Positions 1-11,481 of a stretch of DNA of 64,000 bases are shown one piece after another. The notes below the pieces were generated by a model. That model was not told the DNA's origin and searched no databases. It saw only the letters and a program-made list of their open reading frames with translations. This stretch comes from Mariprofundus sp. (GTDB lineage: Bacteria > Pseudomonadota > Zetaproteobacteria > Mariprofundales > Mariprofundaceae), in assembly GCA_021772835.1 (NCBI GenBank), contig JAJFLE010000007.1, positions 1-64,000 of the forward strand. Reading direction: 5' to 3'. The translations under genes were made by a program, and so were the position numbers. How positions within the stretch are numbered: position 1 is the first letter of the stretch; each line of letters starts with the position of its first letter.

Positions 1-1445
1 TCCATAGCTACAGGGTAGAAGGCTCCGCGACCAAGAAAGAGAGCGTTATGTTTGTCCGAGAAATCTGCGGCCATAGTCCGGATTTCATCCGCAAGATCCA
101 GCACAACCTCAATCTGGCGCGGAAGAGAATGAAGTTCGTTAACCATCACCTCTTCATCTTCGCTGGTCAGGCCTTTACGGCGAGCAAGCGCGATCATCAG
201 CAAACGCAGCGCCACCAATTGCGTGGTAAATGCCTTGGTGGAGGCCACACCGATTTCGGTACCTGCACGGGTCATGAAACAAACATCCGACTCACGCACG
301 AGGGAGCTTTCAGGTACGTTGCAAACAGTAAGACTGCCGATATATCCTTTTGAACGGCTATCGCGCAAAGCGGCCAGTGTATCTGCCGTTTCCCCCGACT
401 GGGAGATAGTGATAAGTAGAGAATCATCCGGCACAACCACCTTGCGATAGCGATACTCGGAAGCCACCTCAACGCTGCAGGGGATACCAACTTCTTCGAG
501 CCAGTATCGCGCAACCAGACCAGCATGGTAACTGGTGCCACAGGCAACAATCTGAACATGTTTTGTCTTGTCCAGCAGAGCAGTTGTCTCATGACCAAAG
601 CTTTCTTCAAGCAATCGGCCCTTGTGAATGCGACCCTCAAGCGTTTCAGAGACTACACCCGGCTGCTCAAAGATCTCCTTAAGCATATAATGTGCATATG
701 GACCTTTATCAATACTGGCGCTGGATAGCGCAGACTCTTTGACTGGCCGCTTCACTTTATCACCATCAGCATTGTAGATGGTAACACCATCACGACGCAC
801 TTCGGCAACATCACCCTCTTCAAGAAAAATAAAACTGTGGGTAACCGAAAGTAGTGCTGCCACATCAGAAGCTATGAAGTTTTCGCCTTCACCCAAACCG
901 ATAACCAACGGGCTTCCTTCTCGTGTCACCACGATACGATCAGCATCTTCAGGGCACGACGCAGCAAGCGCATAGGCACCATCAAGCTCTGACGCTGCCT
1001 CAACAACTGCTGCAAGCAGATCTTTACCTGATTCAAGCTTGTCCGCCATCAAATGTGCAATCACTTCGGTATCGGTTTCAGAGGTAAATGTATAACCCAG
1101 GGCAGTGAGTCGATCCCTCAGTTTGTTATGATTTTCAATAATACCGTTATGAACGACTGCCACTCTGACACCGGACATATGTGGGTGCGCGTTGCGTTCT
1201 GCCGGCGCACCATGAGTTGCCCAGCGAGTGTGGGCAATACCAAGATCACCTGTGACATCAGACTGGTTAACGAGCTCCTTTAAAACCGCAACTTTACCAA
1301 GGGCTCTGAACCTTTTCAGGGCTCCATTCTTATCCCTGACAGCCACACCTGCCGAATCATAACCGCGATATTCCAGCCGTTGCAGTCCTTCCAGAAGGAT
1401 GGGTAATACATTCCGCTTTGCAATAGCACCTACAATACCGCACAT
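1..1445 (-). CDS. glmS: Glutamine--fructose-6-phosphate aminotransferase (partial, C-terminus outside window)
   Basis: Makes glucosamine-6-phosphate from fructose-6-phosphate and glutamine, the first step toward UDP-GlcNAc for peptidoglycan and LPS. The protein starts MCGIVGAIAKRN, so Cys2 is the usual N-terminal glutaminase nucleophile. LEYRGYDSAG and HTRWATHG follow in the amidotransferase domain, and then the first SIS sugar-isomerase domain with CGTSYHAG and SQSGETADT. About 481 residues are visible against roughly 610 in the family. The rest of the second SIS domain lies beyond base 1. The start ATG shares one base with the glmU stop (TAATG), so translation is probably coupled. Confidence 0.95.
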   Translation of the reverse strand, partial: MCGIVGAIAKRNVLPILLEGLQRLEYRGYDSAGVAVRDKNGALKRFRALGKVAVLKELVNQSDVTGDLGIAHTRWATHGAPAERNAHPHMSGVRVAVVHNGIIENHNKLRDRLTALGYTFTSETDTEVIAHLMADKLESGKDLLAAVVEAASELDGAYALAASCPEDADRIVVTREGSPLVIGLGEGENFIASDVAALLSVTHSFIFLEEGDVAEVRRDGVTIYNADGDKVKRPVKESALSSASIDKGPYAHYMLKEIFEQPGVVSETLEGRIHKGRLLEESFGHETTALLDKTKHVQIVACGTSYHAGLVARYWLEEVGIPCSVEVASEYRYRKVVVPDDSLLITISQSGETADTLAALRDSRSKGYIGSLTVCNVPESSLVRESDVCFMTRAGTEIGVASTKAFTTQLVALRLLMIALARRKGLTSEDEEVMVNELHSLPRQIEVVLDLADEIRTMAADFSDKHNALFLGRGAFYPVAM

Positions 1446-2842
1446 TAAATATTCTCTTTCTGAGGGCGCTTCCAGCTTCCGATATGGCGCTGTTCATTGC
1501 GCTCAGAGAGTGTTAAACCACCGTCAGCGACATCTCGAGTTATTGTGCTTCCCGCACCAATAGTCGCACCATTACCAACGCGCACCGGGGCAACCAGATG
1601 TGTATCTGAACCCACAAAAACATCATTCCCAATGTCAGTATGGAATTTATTCGCACCATCATAGTTGCAGGTAATGGTTCCTGCTCCGATATTGCAGTTT
1701 GAGCCAATAGTCGCATCACCAATATAGGAGAGGTGGTTGACCTTGCTACCCTCACCGATCACTGACTTCTTCACTTCGACAAAGTTCCCAATATGAACTT
1801 TTTCATCTAAGCGGGCATCAGGCCGCAAACGCGCATAAGGGCCAACCTTAGAATCCGATCCCACAGCAGCCCCGTGAATATGACTAAAGGCAAAAATATT
1901 CACACGATCATCCAGCCATGCATCTACAAGCACAGCGTTAGGACCAACTCGGCATTCATCCCCTATCTGGGTAGATCCAATCAGATAACAACCCGCCTGA
2001 ATCACAGTATCAATACCGATTTTAACACCGGCCTCAATACGTACGGTTTCAGGTTTTTCAATCGTAACGCCATTGCGTTGCCAGTCCTGAATAATATGTT
2101 TCTGCATAATAGCTTCGACATCAGACAGATCCACTCGATCATTCACGCCGACCATCTCATCCGAATCAAACATGGCAACGGCTCGTACTGATTGCCCGGC
2201 ATTCAATGCCAGGGGCACAATATCTGGCAGGTAATATTCACTTTGTGCATTGGTGTTGCCAATGGCATGCAGCAGATCAAACAGAACCTCATGGCGCACA
2301 CAATAAATACCACTGCTTACTTCACTAATCTGACGCTGTTTGTCAGTCGCATCCTTCTCTTCAACAATGTTTGTAACGTTTCCGTCGTCATCTCGCACGA
2401 TACGGCCATAACCCAGTGGGTTAACAGGTTTTGCAGTTAATACCGTCACATCAGTGCCTGCACTGCGATGCTCATCAACCAGTTTGGCCAGCGTATCCAC
2501 ACTAAGCAGCGGCGTGTCACCGCAAACAATCAGCACATCACGAACATCTCGAATAACATTTTCACACTGTTTTACTGCATGGCCGGTGCCCAGCTGTTTA
2601 TCCTGAATCACCCAATCAAGGTTTACAGGTTGTCCGACATGCTCACGCACCATTTCAGAGGCATGCCCTGTTACCATAGCAATAGCCTTAGGTTTAAGAG
2701 ATTCAACGGTGTGCAGCACATGATCGATCATGGCCCGACCCAGCACCTTGTGTAACACCTTGGGCAGGTTGGATCGCATGCGTTTGCCTTTACCAGCAGC
2801 CAAAACGCAAACCTGCAAATCCGGATAATGGAATGTGCTCAT
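1445..2842 (-). CDS. glmU: Bifunctional GlcNAc-1-P uridyltransferase / GlcN-1-P acetyltransferase
   Basis: Catalyses the last two steps to UDP-GlcNAc: acetylation of glucosamine-1-phosphate, then uridylyl transfer. The N-terminal pyrophosphorylase domain carries the signature LAAGKGKRMRSNLPKVLH near residues 14-31 and GDTPLL near 108. The C-terminal half is a left-handed beta-helix of hexapeptide repeats with RLRPDARLDEKVHIGNFVE and NYDGANKF. Length 465 aa is normal for the family (about 456). It is translationally coupled to glmS, so two enzymes of one pathway sit together just downstream of the ATP synthase operon. Confidence 0.97.
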   Translation of the reverse strand: MSTFHYPDLQVCVLAAGKGKRMRSNLPKVLHKVLGRAMIDHVLHTVESLKPKAIAMVTGHASEMVREHVGQPVNLDWVIQDKQLGTGHAVKQCENVIRDVRDVLIVCGDTPLLSVDTLAKLVDEHRSAGTDVTVLTAKPVNPLGYGRIVRDDDGNVTNIVEEKDATDKQRQISEVSSGIYCVRHEVLFDLLHAIGNTNAQSEYYLPDIVPLALNAGQSVRAVAMFDSDEMVGVNDRVDLSDVEAIMQKHIIQDWQRNGVTIEKPETVRIEAGVKIGIDTVIQAGCYLIGSTQIGDECRVGPNAVLVDAWLDDRVNIFAFSHIHGAAVGSDSKVGPYARLRPDARLDEKVHIGNFVEVKKSVIGEGSKVNHLSYIGDATIGSNCNIGAGTITCNYDGANKFHTDIGNDVFVGSDTHLVAPVRVGNGATIGAGSTITRDVADGGLTLSERNEQRHIGSWKRPQKENI

Positions 2843-2949
2843 AATAGTATCCTCCGATGGATGGGGGGTTCATAGTTAGTAGGGTCGATTATAGACCAAA
2901 AACATATGTTTGCAGTGACAATCTTGCAAATGAAATGGATTTGCAAACG

Positions 2950-2980
2950 CAAAAGGGCCGCACAATGTGCAGCCCTTTTG
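2950..2980 (-). terminator. Rho-independent terminator of the atp operon
   Basis: An inverted repeat pairs AAAAGGGC and GCACA-type arms around a three-base loop, with one mismatch. On the minus strand the stem ends in GCCCTTTT. It lies just after atpC and before glmU, so it separates the ATP synthase transcript from glmUS. Confidence 0.75.
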
Positions 2981-2998
2981 GATTTATCTGTAAAATTA

Positions 2999-3408
2999 TT
3001 ATTTCTTCTTCTTTTTGAGCCAGATCAGACGAGCAGTCATCATAGCCAGTTCAGCTTCAGCTGCAGCATAATCAATATCATCCTTGGATGAATCGAGCGC
3101 TTCTTTGGCTTTACGCTCAGCTTCAAGCGCTGCGGCTTCATCAATATCAGTAGCACGTTCAGCAGAATCAGAAAGCACAGTTATCATATCCGGCTGTACT
3201 TCGATAAAGCCGCCAGAAACGAACACCGCATCAACATTTTCGCCATTGCATATGCGGAGCTCACCTGAGGTCAACGCGCTGAGCAAAGGACTATGTTTTG
3301 GCATAATACCGAGTTCACCTGCTGCACCCGGTGCAACAAGGAAATCCGCTTCGCCGCGATAGACTTCGCGTTCGGCCGTAGCGACCAGCACTTGCATGGT
3401 GGATGCCA

Positions 3409-3409
<1 letters not shown>
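2999..3409 (-). CDS. atpC: F1 ATP synthase epsilon subunit
   Basis: Part of the central stalk of F1, coupling rotation and inhibiting ATP hydrolysis. The N-terminal beta-sandwich shows VLVATAEREVYRGEADFLVAPGAAGELGIMPKHSPLLS, and the C-terminal part is helical. Length 136 aa is typical. The protein ends in a short lysine run (LIWLKKKKK), which is a little unusual for the family. Its ATG overlaps the atpD stop (TAATG). It is the last gene of the atp operon and is followed by a terminator. Confidence 0.96.
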
Positions 3410-4821
<1,412 letters not shown>

Positions 4822-4840
4822 CTAAATCCTTAAACTGTGT

Positions 4841-5695
4841 TTAGCCAGCAGCAGCCGCGCCGGCACATATTTCTGCCAGTTCTTGCGTGATGGCGGCCTG
4901 TCTGGCCTTGTTGTATGTAATGCTCAGATCTTTAACGATATCTTTGGCATTATCGGTTGCGCCTTTCATGGCAACCATACGTGCAGACTGCTCACATGCT
5001 TTATTTTCAAGCAATGAGTGGTAAACCAGCGATTCTACATAACGACGCAGAACGCCTTCCAGCACATCCTTGGCTTCCGGCTCATAAAGGTAATCCCAAT
5101 AACCGGATTTCTCTTCTTCTGGCACAGGACAAGGCATCAGACGCATAGCTGTTGGACTCTGAGTCATGGTATTAACAAATTCTGAATAGACCAGATGCAC
5201 TTCATCAAGCTCGCCAGCTTCATACTTATCTATAGCCAGGGTAACTACTCCCAGAATATCTGAAAGCTCAGGTGTATCTGAAATGTTTTCCGCTACACCG
5301 TTAATCTTGGCACCGATGCGACGCATGAATATGCCTGCACGTTTGCCTATGGTGAACACTTCAACATCAACAGTCTGCTTTTTCATCAAGCCAAGAGAGA
5401 CCCTCAGAGCATTGGTGTTCAGACCACCACAGAGACCTTTATCGGTAGTGATTACAATAACACCTACCTTTTTAATCTCTTCGCGTTCAACCAGAAACGG
5501 ATGCTGGTACTCAGGGTGAGCACCCATCAAGTTGCCAACGACTCGCTTGATGCCTTCGGCATAAGATCGAGCTGCAACCACACGATCCTGAGCCTTGCGC
5601 ATCTTGGATGCAGCAACCATTTCCATCGCCTTGGTAATTTTACCAGTGTTCTGGATAGCTTTGATCTGGGTACGAATTTCCTTAGCTGATGCCAT
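4841..5695 (-). CDS. atpG: F1 ATP synthase gamma subunit
   Basis: Central rotor shaft of F1. The N-terminal helix ASAKEIRTQIKAIQNTGKITKAMEMVAASKM and the C-terminal helix (NAKDIVKDLSITYNKARQAAITQELAEI) form the coiled coil that turns inside the alpha3beta3 ring. Length 284 aa matches the family. It sits between atpA and atpD in the conserved order, with a 14-base spacer from atpA. Confidence 0.97.
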   Translation of the reverse strand: MASAKEIRTQIKAIQNTGKITKAMEMVAASKMRKAQDRVVAARSYAEGIKRVVGNLMGAHPEYQHPFLVEREEIKKVGVIVITTDKGLCGGLNTNALRVSLGLMKKQTVDVEVFTIGKRAGIFMRRIGAKINGVAENISDTPELSDILGVVTLAIDKYEAGELDEVHLVYSEFVNTMTQSPTAMRLMPCPVPEEEKSGYWDYLYEPEAKDVLEGVLRRYVESLVYHSLLENKACEQSARMVAMKGATDNAKDIVKDLSITYNKARQAAITQELAEICAGAAAAG

Positions 5696-5709
5696 GGTTT
5701 AATTCCTTA

Positions 5710-7251
5710 TCAGTACGTGCCGGTAGACTTAAAGTCTGCGACAGCGTTCTGAAGGCCTTCTTCGACCTTTTCATTCAGTGCAGGAGCAGCATTCAGCCCT
5801 TCAATCAGGTTACCGTGCGCGCTGTTCAAGTGCGCCAGATATGCCTTCTGGAAAGCTACAATCTTACCTACTGCAACATCGTCAAGGTCACCGTTGTTCA
5901 GCGCGTACAATACAGCTGTCATTTCAGCTACAGACTGTGGATTGTTTTCGTCCTGCTTGAGGATTTCCATACCACGCTTACCACGTTCTATCTGCATGCG
6001 AGTTGCTTCATCCAGATCAGATGCGAACTGTGCGAATGCAGCCAGCTCACGATACTGAGCCAGATCCAGACGCAGACCGCCGCCAACCTTCTTCATTGCC
6101 TTAGTCTGGGCAGCACCACCAACACGGGATACAGACAGACCGGCGTTGATCGCTGGACGCTGACCTGAGTTAAACAGGCTGGTTTCCAGGAAGATCTGGC
6201 CATCGGTGATTGAGATAACATTGGTAGGAATGAATGCAGACACATCGCCTTCCTGAGTCTCAATAATAGGCAGTGCAGTCAAAGAGCCTGTTTTACCGAC
6301 TACTGCTCCGTTGGTGAACTTTTCAACATAAGTTTCATCAACACGTGAAGCGCGCTCAAGCAGACGAGAATGCAGATAGAAGACATCACCAGGGTAAGCT
6401 TCACGGCCCGGAGGACGACGTAAAATCAGTGAAATCTGACGGTAAGCCCAAGCCTGTTTGGTCAGATCATCATAAACGATCAGTGCGTCTTCACCGCGAT
6501 CACGGAAATACTCGCCCATGGTGCAGCCAGAGTATGGCGCGATGAACTGCAGTGCAGCAGATTCAGAGGCAGAAGCTGCTACGATAATAGTGTTATCGAG
6601 AGCGCCATGTTCTTTCAGAGTACGAACAACAGATGCAACTGTAGATGCCTTCTGGCCCACAGCTACGTACACACAGGTAACACCGGTATTTTTCTGGTTA
6701 ATGATAGTATCAATAGCGATAGCTGTTTTACCAGTCTGACGGTCACCAATGATCAGCTCACGCTGACCACGACCAACAGGAACCATGGAGTCAATCGCTT
6801 TAATACCAGTTTGTAGAGGTTGATCCACAGATTTACGTTCAATTACGCCCGGTGCAATCTTTTCTACGGCATCAAATACTGTAGCGTTGATCGGACCTTT
6901 ACCATCAATCGGCTGACCTAGCGCGTTGACTACGCGGCCCTTCAGTTCAGGACCAACCGGAACTTCAAAGATCTTGCCTGTGCATTTCACTTCCTGACCT
7001 TCACCAAGCGTGGTGAATTCACCGAAGATTACAGCACCAACACTGTCTTCTTCCAGGTTGAGCACCATGCCCATGATCTCGCCAGGGAATTCAAGCATTT
7101 CGCCAGCCATTGCGCCTGAAAGACCATGAATACGTGCTACACCATCACCAACGGAGATGATGCGGCCAACATTTGCGTCAGCTGCGCTTGCTTCAAAGCC
7201 TTTGATCTGATCTTTAATAATCGAACTAATTTCTGCGGTATCGAGCTTCAT
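5710..7251 (-). CDS. atpA: F1 ATP synthase alpha subunit
   Basis: Non-catalytic nucleotide-binding subunit of F1. The P-loop reads GDRQTGKT near residue 170. The signature [23 protein letters not shown] is followed by the alpha-type ending [24 protein letters not shown]. Length 513 aa is exactly typical. The gene is in an operon with atpH upstream and atpG downstream. Confidence 0.98.
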   Translation of the reverse strand: MKLDTAEISSIIKDQIKGFEASAADANVGRIISVGDGVARIHGLSGAMAGEMLEFPGEIMGMVLNLEEDSVGAVIFGEFTTLGEGQEVKCTGKIFEVPVGPELKGRVVNALGQPIDGKGPINATVFDAVEKIAPGVIERKSVDQPLQTGIKAIDSMVPVGRGQRELIIGDRQTGKTAIAIDTIINQKNTGVTCVYVAVGQKASTVASVVRTLKEHGALDNTIIVAASASESAALQFIAPYSGCTMGEYFRDRGEDALIVYDDLTKQAWAYRQISLILRRPPGREAYPGDVFYLHSRLLERASRVDETYVEKFTNGAVVGKTGSLTALPIIETQEGDVSAFIPTNVISITDGQIFLETSLFNSGQRPAINAGLSVSRVGGAAQTKAMKKVGGGLRLDLAQYRELAAFAQFASDLDEATRMQIERGKRGMEILKQDENNPQSVAEMTAVLYALNNGDLDDVAVGKIVAFQKAYLAHLNSAHGNLIEGLNAAPALNEKVEEGLQNAVADFKSTGTY

Positions 7252-7282
7252 ACGTTATTTCCTCTAATACTCAGTCTGCTGC

Positions 7283-7807
7283 TTAAGATGCCAGTGCACG
7301 GCGTAGGCCGGCCAGCTTCGTACGCAACGAATAATCTATTTTACGGTCACCAATGCGAACTACCATGCCGCCAAGGATCGACTTATCTTCTGATATGGAG
7401 AGCCGCACTTTTTTGCCCGTTGAGACTGCCAGTGCATCAGATAACTTGACCTGCATAGCTTCGCTGATTGGCGATGCAACAGTCACATCAGCTTCCAGCT
7501 CACTTTCAGCCTGATGAACCATCTCTTCAACCATTGCAGCAATCTCAGGAAGCAGAGCTGCCTTATTACGCTCAGCAAGCATGGTAACCAGACGCTCTAC
7601 TTCCGCAGAGATCTTGCCGCCGGAAGCTTTAATGATCACCTGCTGCTTCAGCGATGCCGGAAATTCCGGAGATGCCAAAAGCGCAGTCACTTCAGCTTCA
7701 GAAGCTACTGCTGCAACCGCCGCAAGATCATCACGCACATTCGTGCCTTCATTAATCAGATCAAACAGGGCGCGTGCGTAACGGCGGGAAATCTGCGACG
7801 TGCTCAT
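7283..7807 (-). CDS. atpH: ATP synthase delta subunit (OSCP type)
   Basis: Links the F1 head to the peripheral stalk b subunits. The N-terminal helical domain starts STSQISRRYARALFDLINEG. The C-terminal signature reads LGGMVVRIGDRKIDYSLRTKLAGLRRAL. Length 174 aa is normal. Its start overlaps the end of atpF by four bases (ATGA), which indicates translational coupling. Confidence 0.96.
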   Translation of the reverse strand: MSTSQISRRYARALFDLINEGTNVRDDLAAVAAVASEAEVTALLASPEFPASLKQQVIIKASGGKISAEVERLVTMLAERNKAALLPEIAAMVEEMVHQAESELEADVTVASPISEAMQVKLSDALAVSTGKKVRLSISEDKSILGGMVVRIGDRKIDYSLRTKLAGLRRALAS

Positions 7808-8286
7808 GCGTTACCAAACCCGCTGCTAACGATACCATCAATCAACTTGGCATGACGTTTCGCATCCAATTCAGCTTCTACAACCTGCTCGGCAGCGATC
7901 ATTGCAATATCAGCAACTTCGTTACGCAGGGTCTGACGCGCACGGTTTAGCTCTGCATTTACTTCATCGCGAGCACTGTCAACGATCTGCTGTGCTTCAG
8001 TGCGAGCCTTGATAACAGACTCTTCATTAAGCTCAGCCGAACGCTTTTCAGCAGCGACAATGATTTCAGAAGCTTTGGTGCGAGCCTCCTTCAACTGCTC
8101 AGTAATTTCAGCTTCAGCTTTCGCTTTCGCTTCTTTACCAGCATCTGCAGCAGCAAGTCCCTGAGCGATCTTGGTGGAACGAGCGTCCATAAGATCGGCC
8201 AGTGGGCCGTACAGGTATTTCTTCATGAGAAATACCAGGGTCAGGAAAACAACTATCTGACCGATAAATGTCAGGTCTAAACTCAT
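7804..8286 (-). CDS. atpF: ATP synthase Fo b subunit
   Basis: Peripheral stalk subunit. There is one N-terminal membrane segment (LTFIGQIVVFLTLVFLMKKYLYGPL). A long Ala/Glu/Lys-rich helix follows (AKAKAEAEITEQLKEARTKASEII and on), expected to form the dimeric stalk. Length 160 aa is typical. A single b gene is present, so this is a homodimeric b2 stalk rather than the b/b' type. Confidence 0.96.
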   Translation of the reverse strand: MSLDLTFIGQIVVFLTLVFLMKKYLYGPLADLMDARSTKIAQGLAAADAGKEAKAKAEAEITEQLKEARTKASEIIVAAEKRSAELNEESVIKARTEAQQIVDSARDEVNAELNRARQTLRNEVADIAMIAAEQVVEAELDAKRHAKLIDGIVSSGFGNA

Positions 8287-8321
8287 ATGACCTCCTCTTT
8301 AGATTCCAATGTTCTTTTTTA

Positions 8322-8576
8322 TTAGCCCAAGAATGGGTTAGCGAACAGGAACCACAGAGCGAATGCCATGATGATGAATGGGAATGATTCCATCAGACCT
8401 GCAAAGATGAACATGTTAAACATAAGCTGCGGGCGCATTTCTGGTTGACGAGAGATGCCTTCCAGCGCTTTCGAGCAGATAAGACCCCAGCCAATTGCAG
8501 AACCTAGGCCTGCAGCAGCGAGGATAACACCGACTGAAATTGCGGTAGCAGCTGTGATGATTGTTGTTGGGTCCAT
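8322..8576 (-). CDS. atpE: ATP synthase Fo c subunit (proton type)
   Basis: Rotor-ring proteolipid of two membrane helices joined by the polar loop RQPE (residues 43-46). The ion-carrying carboxylate is Glu63 in LMESFPF. The position equivalent to the Na+-liganding glutamine of sodium c-rings is Trp30 here, so I read it as a proton c subunit. Length 84 aa is normal. The position between atpB and atpF is standard. Confidence 0.97.
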   Translation of the reverse strand: MDPTTIITAATAISVGVILAAAGLGSAIGWGLICSKALEGISRQPEMRPQLMFNMFIFAGLMESFPFIIMAFALWFLFANPFLG

Positions 8577-8609
8577 ATTTATATACTCCTATCGTTGTTG
8601 AAAATTAAA

Positions 8610-9434
8610 TTAGTGTTCTACCGGTTGGTGTGCAATAGACAAGTACACCACCGTGAGAATCATGAAGATGAATGCCTGCAGCAGACCAATAAACAGATGG
8701 AACATTGTCCATGCCAGACCCACGAAGAAACCTGCTGCCATACCAACCGCACCGCCGCCCAAGAGCAGGAATGCAATCAGCAGGAAGATGACTTCCCCTG
8801 CAAACATATTACCGAAAAGTCGGAAGGACAGTGACAATGGTTTGGCCACTTCTTCAACGAGCTTCAGAATCAGATTAATAGGCATCACAAATGGCCTTAA
8901 GTAGACAGGAACCAGCGATGTAAACGGCTCCATCACCAACTCTTTACAGAAATGAACCGGCTTGAGTTTAAATTCATAGTAGAGCACCAGAACAAAAACG
9001 GACATAGCCATTGCAGCGGGCAGATTCAAATCGTTGGTAGGCACCGGACGGAAATGCTCAACATCAAACATATGTGCAATATTACCCAGCAGGAATGCAG
9101 GCAGAATATCAATAGTATTCACCAGCGCGATGAAACAGAAAACCGTGAATGCCAGAGGAGCAATCAACGGGTTCTTAACAGGGAAGTTATCCGTGACGGT
9201 CTGGTCGATAAAGCCAACCACTGACTCCATGAAATTCTGCGCACCAGTGGGTGCCCCTTCAACCAACCTACCCTTCAACCATAAGGCAAAAATAAACATG
9301 CCACCGGCAACCACAATGGAAACCAGCATAGTATCAAGATGAATTTGCATGAATGGATTGGACTCATCAAGCTTGAGTGTCCAATACTGCAGATGGCCAG
9401 CAATTCCGCTGTCGCCGTGACTCTGATCAGCCAA
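8610..9434 (-). CDS. atpB: ATP synthase Fo a subunit
   Basis: Membrane stator subunit forming the two proton half-channels against the c ring. The essential arginine lies in SFRLFGNMFAGE, and about five to six hydrophobic helices are visible. The C-terminus has the family pattern QAFIFMILTVVYLSIAH. Length 274 aa is normal. It overlaps the end of atpI by eight bases. Confidence 0.96.
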   Translation of the reverse strand: MADQSHGDSGIAGHLQYWTLKLDESNPFMQIHLDTMLVSIVVAGGMFIFALWLKGRLVEGAPTGAQNFMESVVGFIDQTVTDNFPVKNPLIAPLAFTVFCFIALVNTIDILPAFLLGNIAHMFDVEHFRPVPTNDLNLPAAMAMSVFVLVLYYEFKLKPVHFCKELVMEPFTSLVPVYLRPFVMPINLILKLVEEVAKPLSLSFRLFGNMFAGEVIFLLIAFLLLGGGAVGMAAGFFVGLAWTMFHLFIGLLQAFIFMILTVVYLSIAHQPVEH

Positions 9435-9816
9435 GTCCCTCTCCTTTACCTTCTTTCTTAAACTCTATTAGGGCAGTCACAAAAACCGCCGCCTGTGCGA
9501 TAAACATACCGGCTGCCACAATTAGCAGATGCAATCCGATTAACTGCGCCACCAGCAAAGCTACTATCAGCGCAACAAATCTTAATGCCGCTCCAGCAAA
9601 CAGGGATCGCTGCCCTGCCTCAACTTCCAGACCCTGAGTTTTCTCAAGCCTGTAGGCGAGCCACCATGCATTCCCCATCATCAGGCATGCGCCATAAAGC
9701 AGGGAGAAAGCATATACAGCCTGAGTCAAAACTATCAGGCCAACAAAACCAAGTGTTCCCACAATCGCCTGAGTCCGGAAAATATTCGAAAATGCAGTCG
9801 ATTTTTCCAGAGCCAT
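9427..9816 (-). CDS. atpI: ATP synthase-associated membrane protein AtpI
   Basis: First gene of the atp operon. It is a small protein of 129 aa with about four membrane segments (TLGFVGLIVLTQAVYAFSLLYG; FVALIVALLVAQLIGLHLLIVAAGMF and others). AtpI-family proteins are proposed to help c-ring assembly. Sequence conservation is low in this family, so the assignment rests on position, size and hydrophobicity. Confidence 0.85.
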   Translation of the reverse strand: MALEKSTAFSNIFRTQAIVGTLGFVGLIVLTQAVYAFSLLYGACLMMGNAWWLAYRLEKTQGLEVEAGQRSLFAGAALRFVALIVALLVAQLIGLHLLIVAAGMFIAQAAVFVTALIEFKKEGKGEGLG

Positions 9817-10010
9817 TAAATCCTCAAGAACAAGGTCATTGAACCACTAATTATACGTGAATTCCTTCCCCTCAGCTGGTGCGCGACGCATTATAGCGAG
9901 TCACACCCCTCAGTTCAAGCGTACAATATAAATTCCATTGTTTGCTTGAATATGTTTCATATCACCACTTGCTCCACCGCTTGTCCATACCAACGATAAG
10001 ATCATAATCG

Positions 10011-11471
10011 TTATATCAAGCCGCCTAAAGCCTGTTTACACAATGCCATCAACGGCTCCGGGTAAACTCCAATAAGCACAACACCAATCGCTGCAGCGAC
10101 TACAGTTGCCTGTAACGGTTTGCTCTCAACAAAGTTGAATGCAACACGCTCTTCATCAAAATAGATGTATTTGACCACGCGCAGGTAATAGAAAGCACCA
10201 ATGGCTGAAAACAGCAGAGCAAACAGAACCAGATTAAGATGTCCTGCCTCAACAGCCGCCATAAATACCGCATACTTAGCCCAGAAGCCGCCCAGGAATG
10301 GAATACCTGCCATAGAAAACATCAGCAGCCCCATCGCCAGGGCATAACCCGGACGCACACGTGACAGTCCTGCAAAATCATCCAGCAACTCACCCTGAAT
10401 GCCTTCACGGCGCATGAGTATAATAATGGCAAATACTCCCATGGTCATGATCAGGTAAATCGACAAGTAAATCAGGATTCCGGAAAAACCATCAGCTGTG
10501 CCTGCGATCAGGCCCATCATAATAAAGCCAACGTGGCCTATGGTTGAATAGGCCAACATACGTTTAATATTACGCTGAGCGATTGCAGCCAGATTACCAA
10601 CGACAATCGTCAGTACGGCCAGAATCGTCAGTATTGCTTCATACTCGTGCTGCACTGCAGGTAACAGGTCGGCAACGATACGCATAAGAATGGCAAAACC
10701 GGCCACCTTCGGTGCCACAGACATGAATGCTGTAACCGGCGTCGGTGCGCCCTCATAGGCATCCGGTGTCCACATATGAAAGGGTGCCATGGATACTTTA
10801 AATCCGAGCCCTGCGATCAGGAACACCAGACCAAGCATGAGAGCTGCGTGGCTGTTGCTATCGGTGTGCTGCAACGCCTCGCCCATAACTGCAAAATTGA
10901 AGCTGCCAGTCACGCCATACAGGAAAGTAATACCGTAAAGCAGCATGCCTGATGAAAGTGCACCGAGGATAAAGTATTTCAGTGCGGCTTCATTGGAACG
11001 CAGCACTTCTCGCTGATAGGCCACCAACACGTATACACAAAGCGCCATCAACTCAAGACCGAGATACATGATGATAAAGTTATTCGCTGAAACCATCAGC
11101 ATCATGCCCAGCATAGCAAACAACATCAGCACATAATATTCACCGATATTCACTTCATTTTTCATATATTCCAGCGACAGAATCATACCCAATGCCGTGC
11201 CGATAAAGATCAGCATCTTGCTGTACACTGCAAACTGATCGAAGACAAAAAAGCCGTAGAATGCTACCAGCACTTCAGAGCTCTGCAGTGACCACGTTGC
11301 AACAGCTGCAAGTAGCGTAGTCAATATCGCCAGATAAGCCGTGATTTTATTGCCCTTGGTGATGAACACATCGATCAGCAATAAAACCATTGCCAGTACG
11401 GCCACGATCATCTCAGGCAGCAGCGTAATCAGGTGCTCTGGGAACGGGAACGGAAAAGTCACATTAGCCAT
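10011..11471 (-). CDS. nuoN: NADH-quinone oxidoreductase subunit N
   Basis: Antiporter-like proton-pumping membrane subunit of complex I and the last gene of the nuo operon. There are about 14 hydrophobic helices. The family patterns YKVSMAPFHMWTPDAYEGAPTPVTAFMS and RNIKRMLAYSTIGHVGF are clear (channel Lys and Glu positions). Length 486 aa is normal. Its TAA stop is followed by about 190 bases with no gene before atpI. Confidence 0.97.
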   Translation of the reverse strand: MANVTFPFPFPEHLITLLPEMIVAVLAMVLLLIDVFITKGNKITAYLAILTTLLAAVATWSLQSSEVLVAFYGFFVFDQFAVYSKMLIFIGTALGMILSLEYMKNEVNIGEYYVLMLFAMLGMMLMVSANNFIIMYLGLELMALCVYVLVAYQREVLRSNEAALKYFILGALSSGMLLYGITFLYGVTGSFNFAVMGEALQHTDSNSHAALMLGLVFLIAGLGFKVSMAPFHMWTPDAYEGAPTPVTAFMSVAPKVAGFAILMRIVADLLPAVQHEYEAILTILAVLTIVVGNLAAIAQRNIKRMLAYSTIGHVGFIMMGLIAGTADGFSGILIYLSIYLIMTMGVFAIIILMRREGIQGELLDDFAGLSRVRPGYALAMGLLMFSMAGIPFLGGFWAKYAVFMAAVEAGHLNLVLFALLFSAIGAFYYLRVVKYIYFDEERVAFNFVESKPLQATVVAAAIGVVLIGVYPEPLMALCKQALGGLI

Positions 11472-11481
11472 GAATCAATCC

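Noticed and set aside
8322-8576. Sodium-coupled ATP synthase
   Set aside because: The c subunit has Trp30 where sodium c-rings have the liganding Gln, so the ring is read as proton-type.
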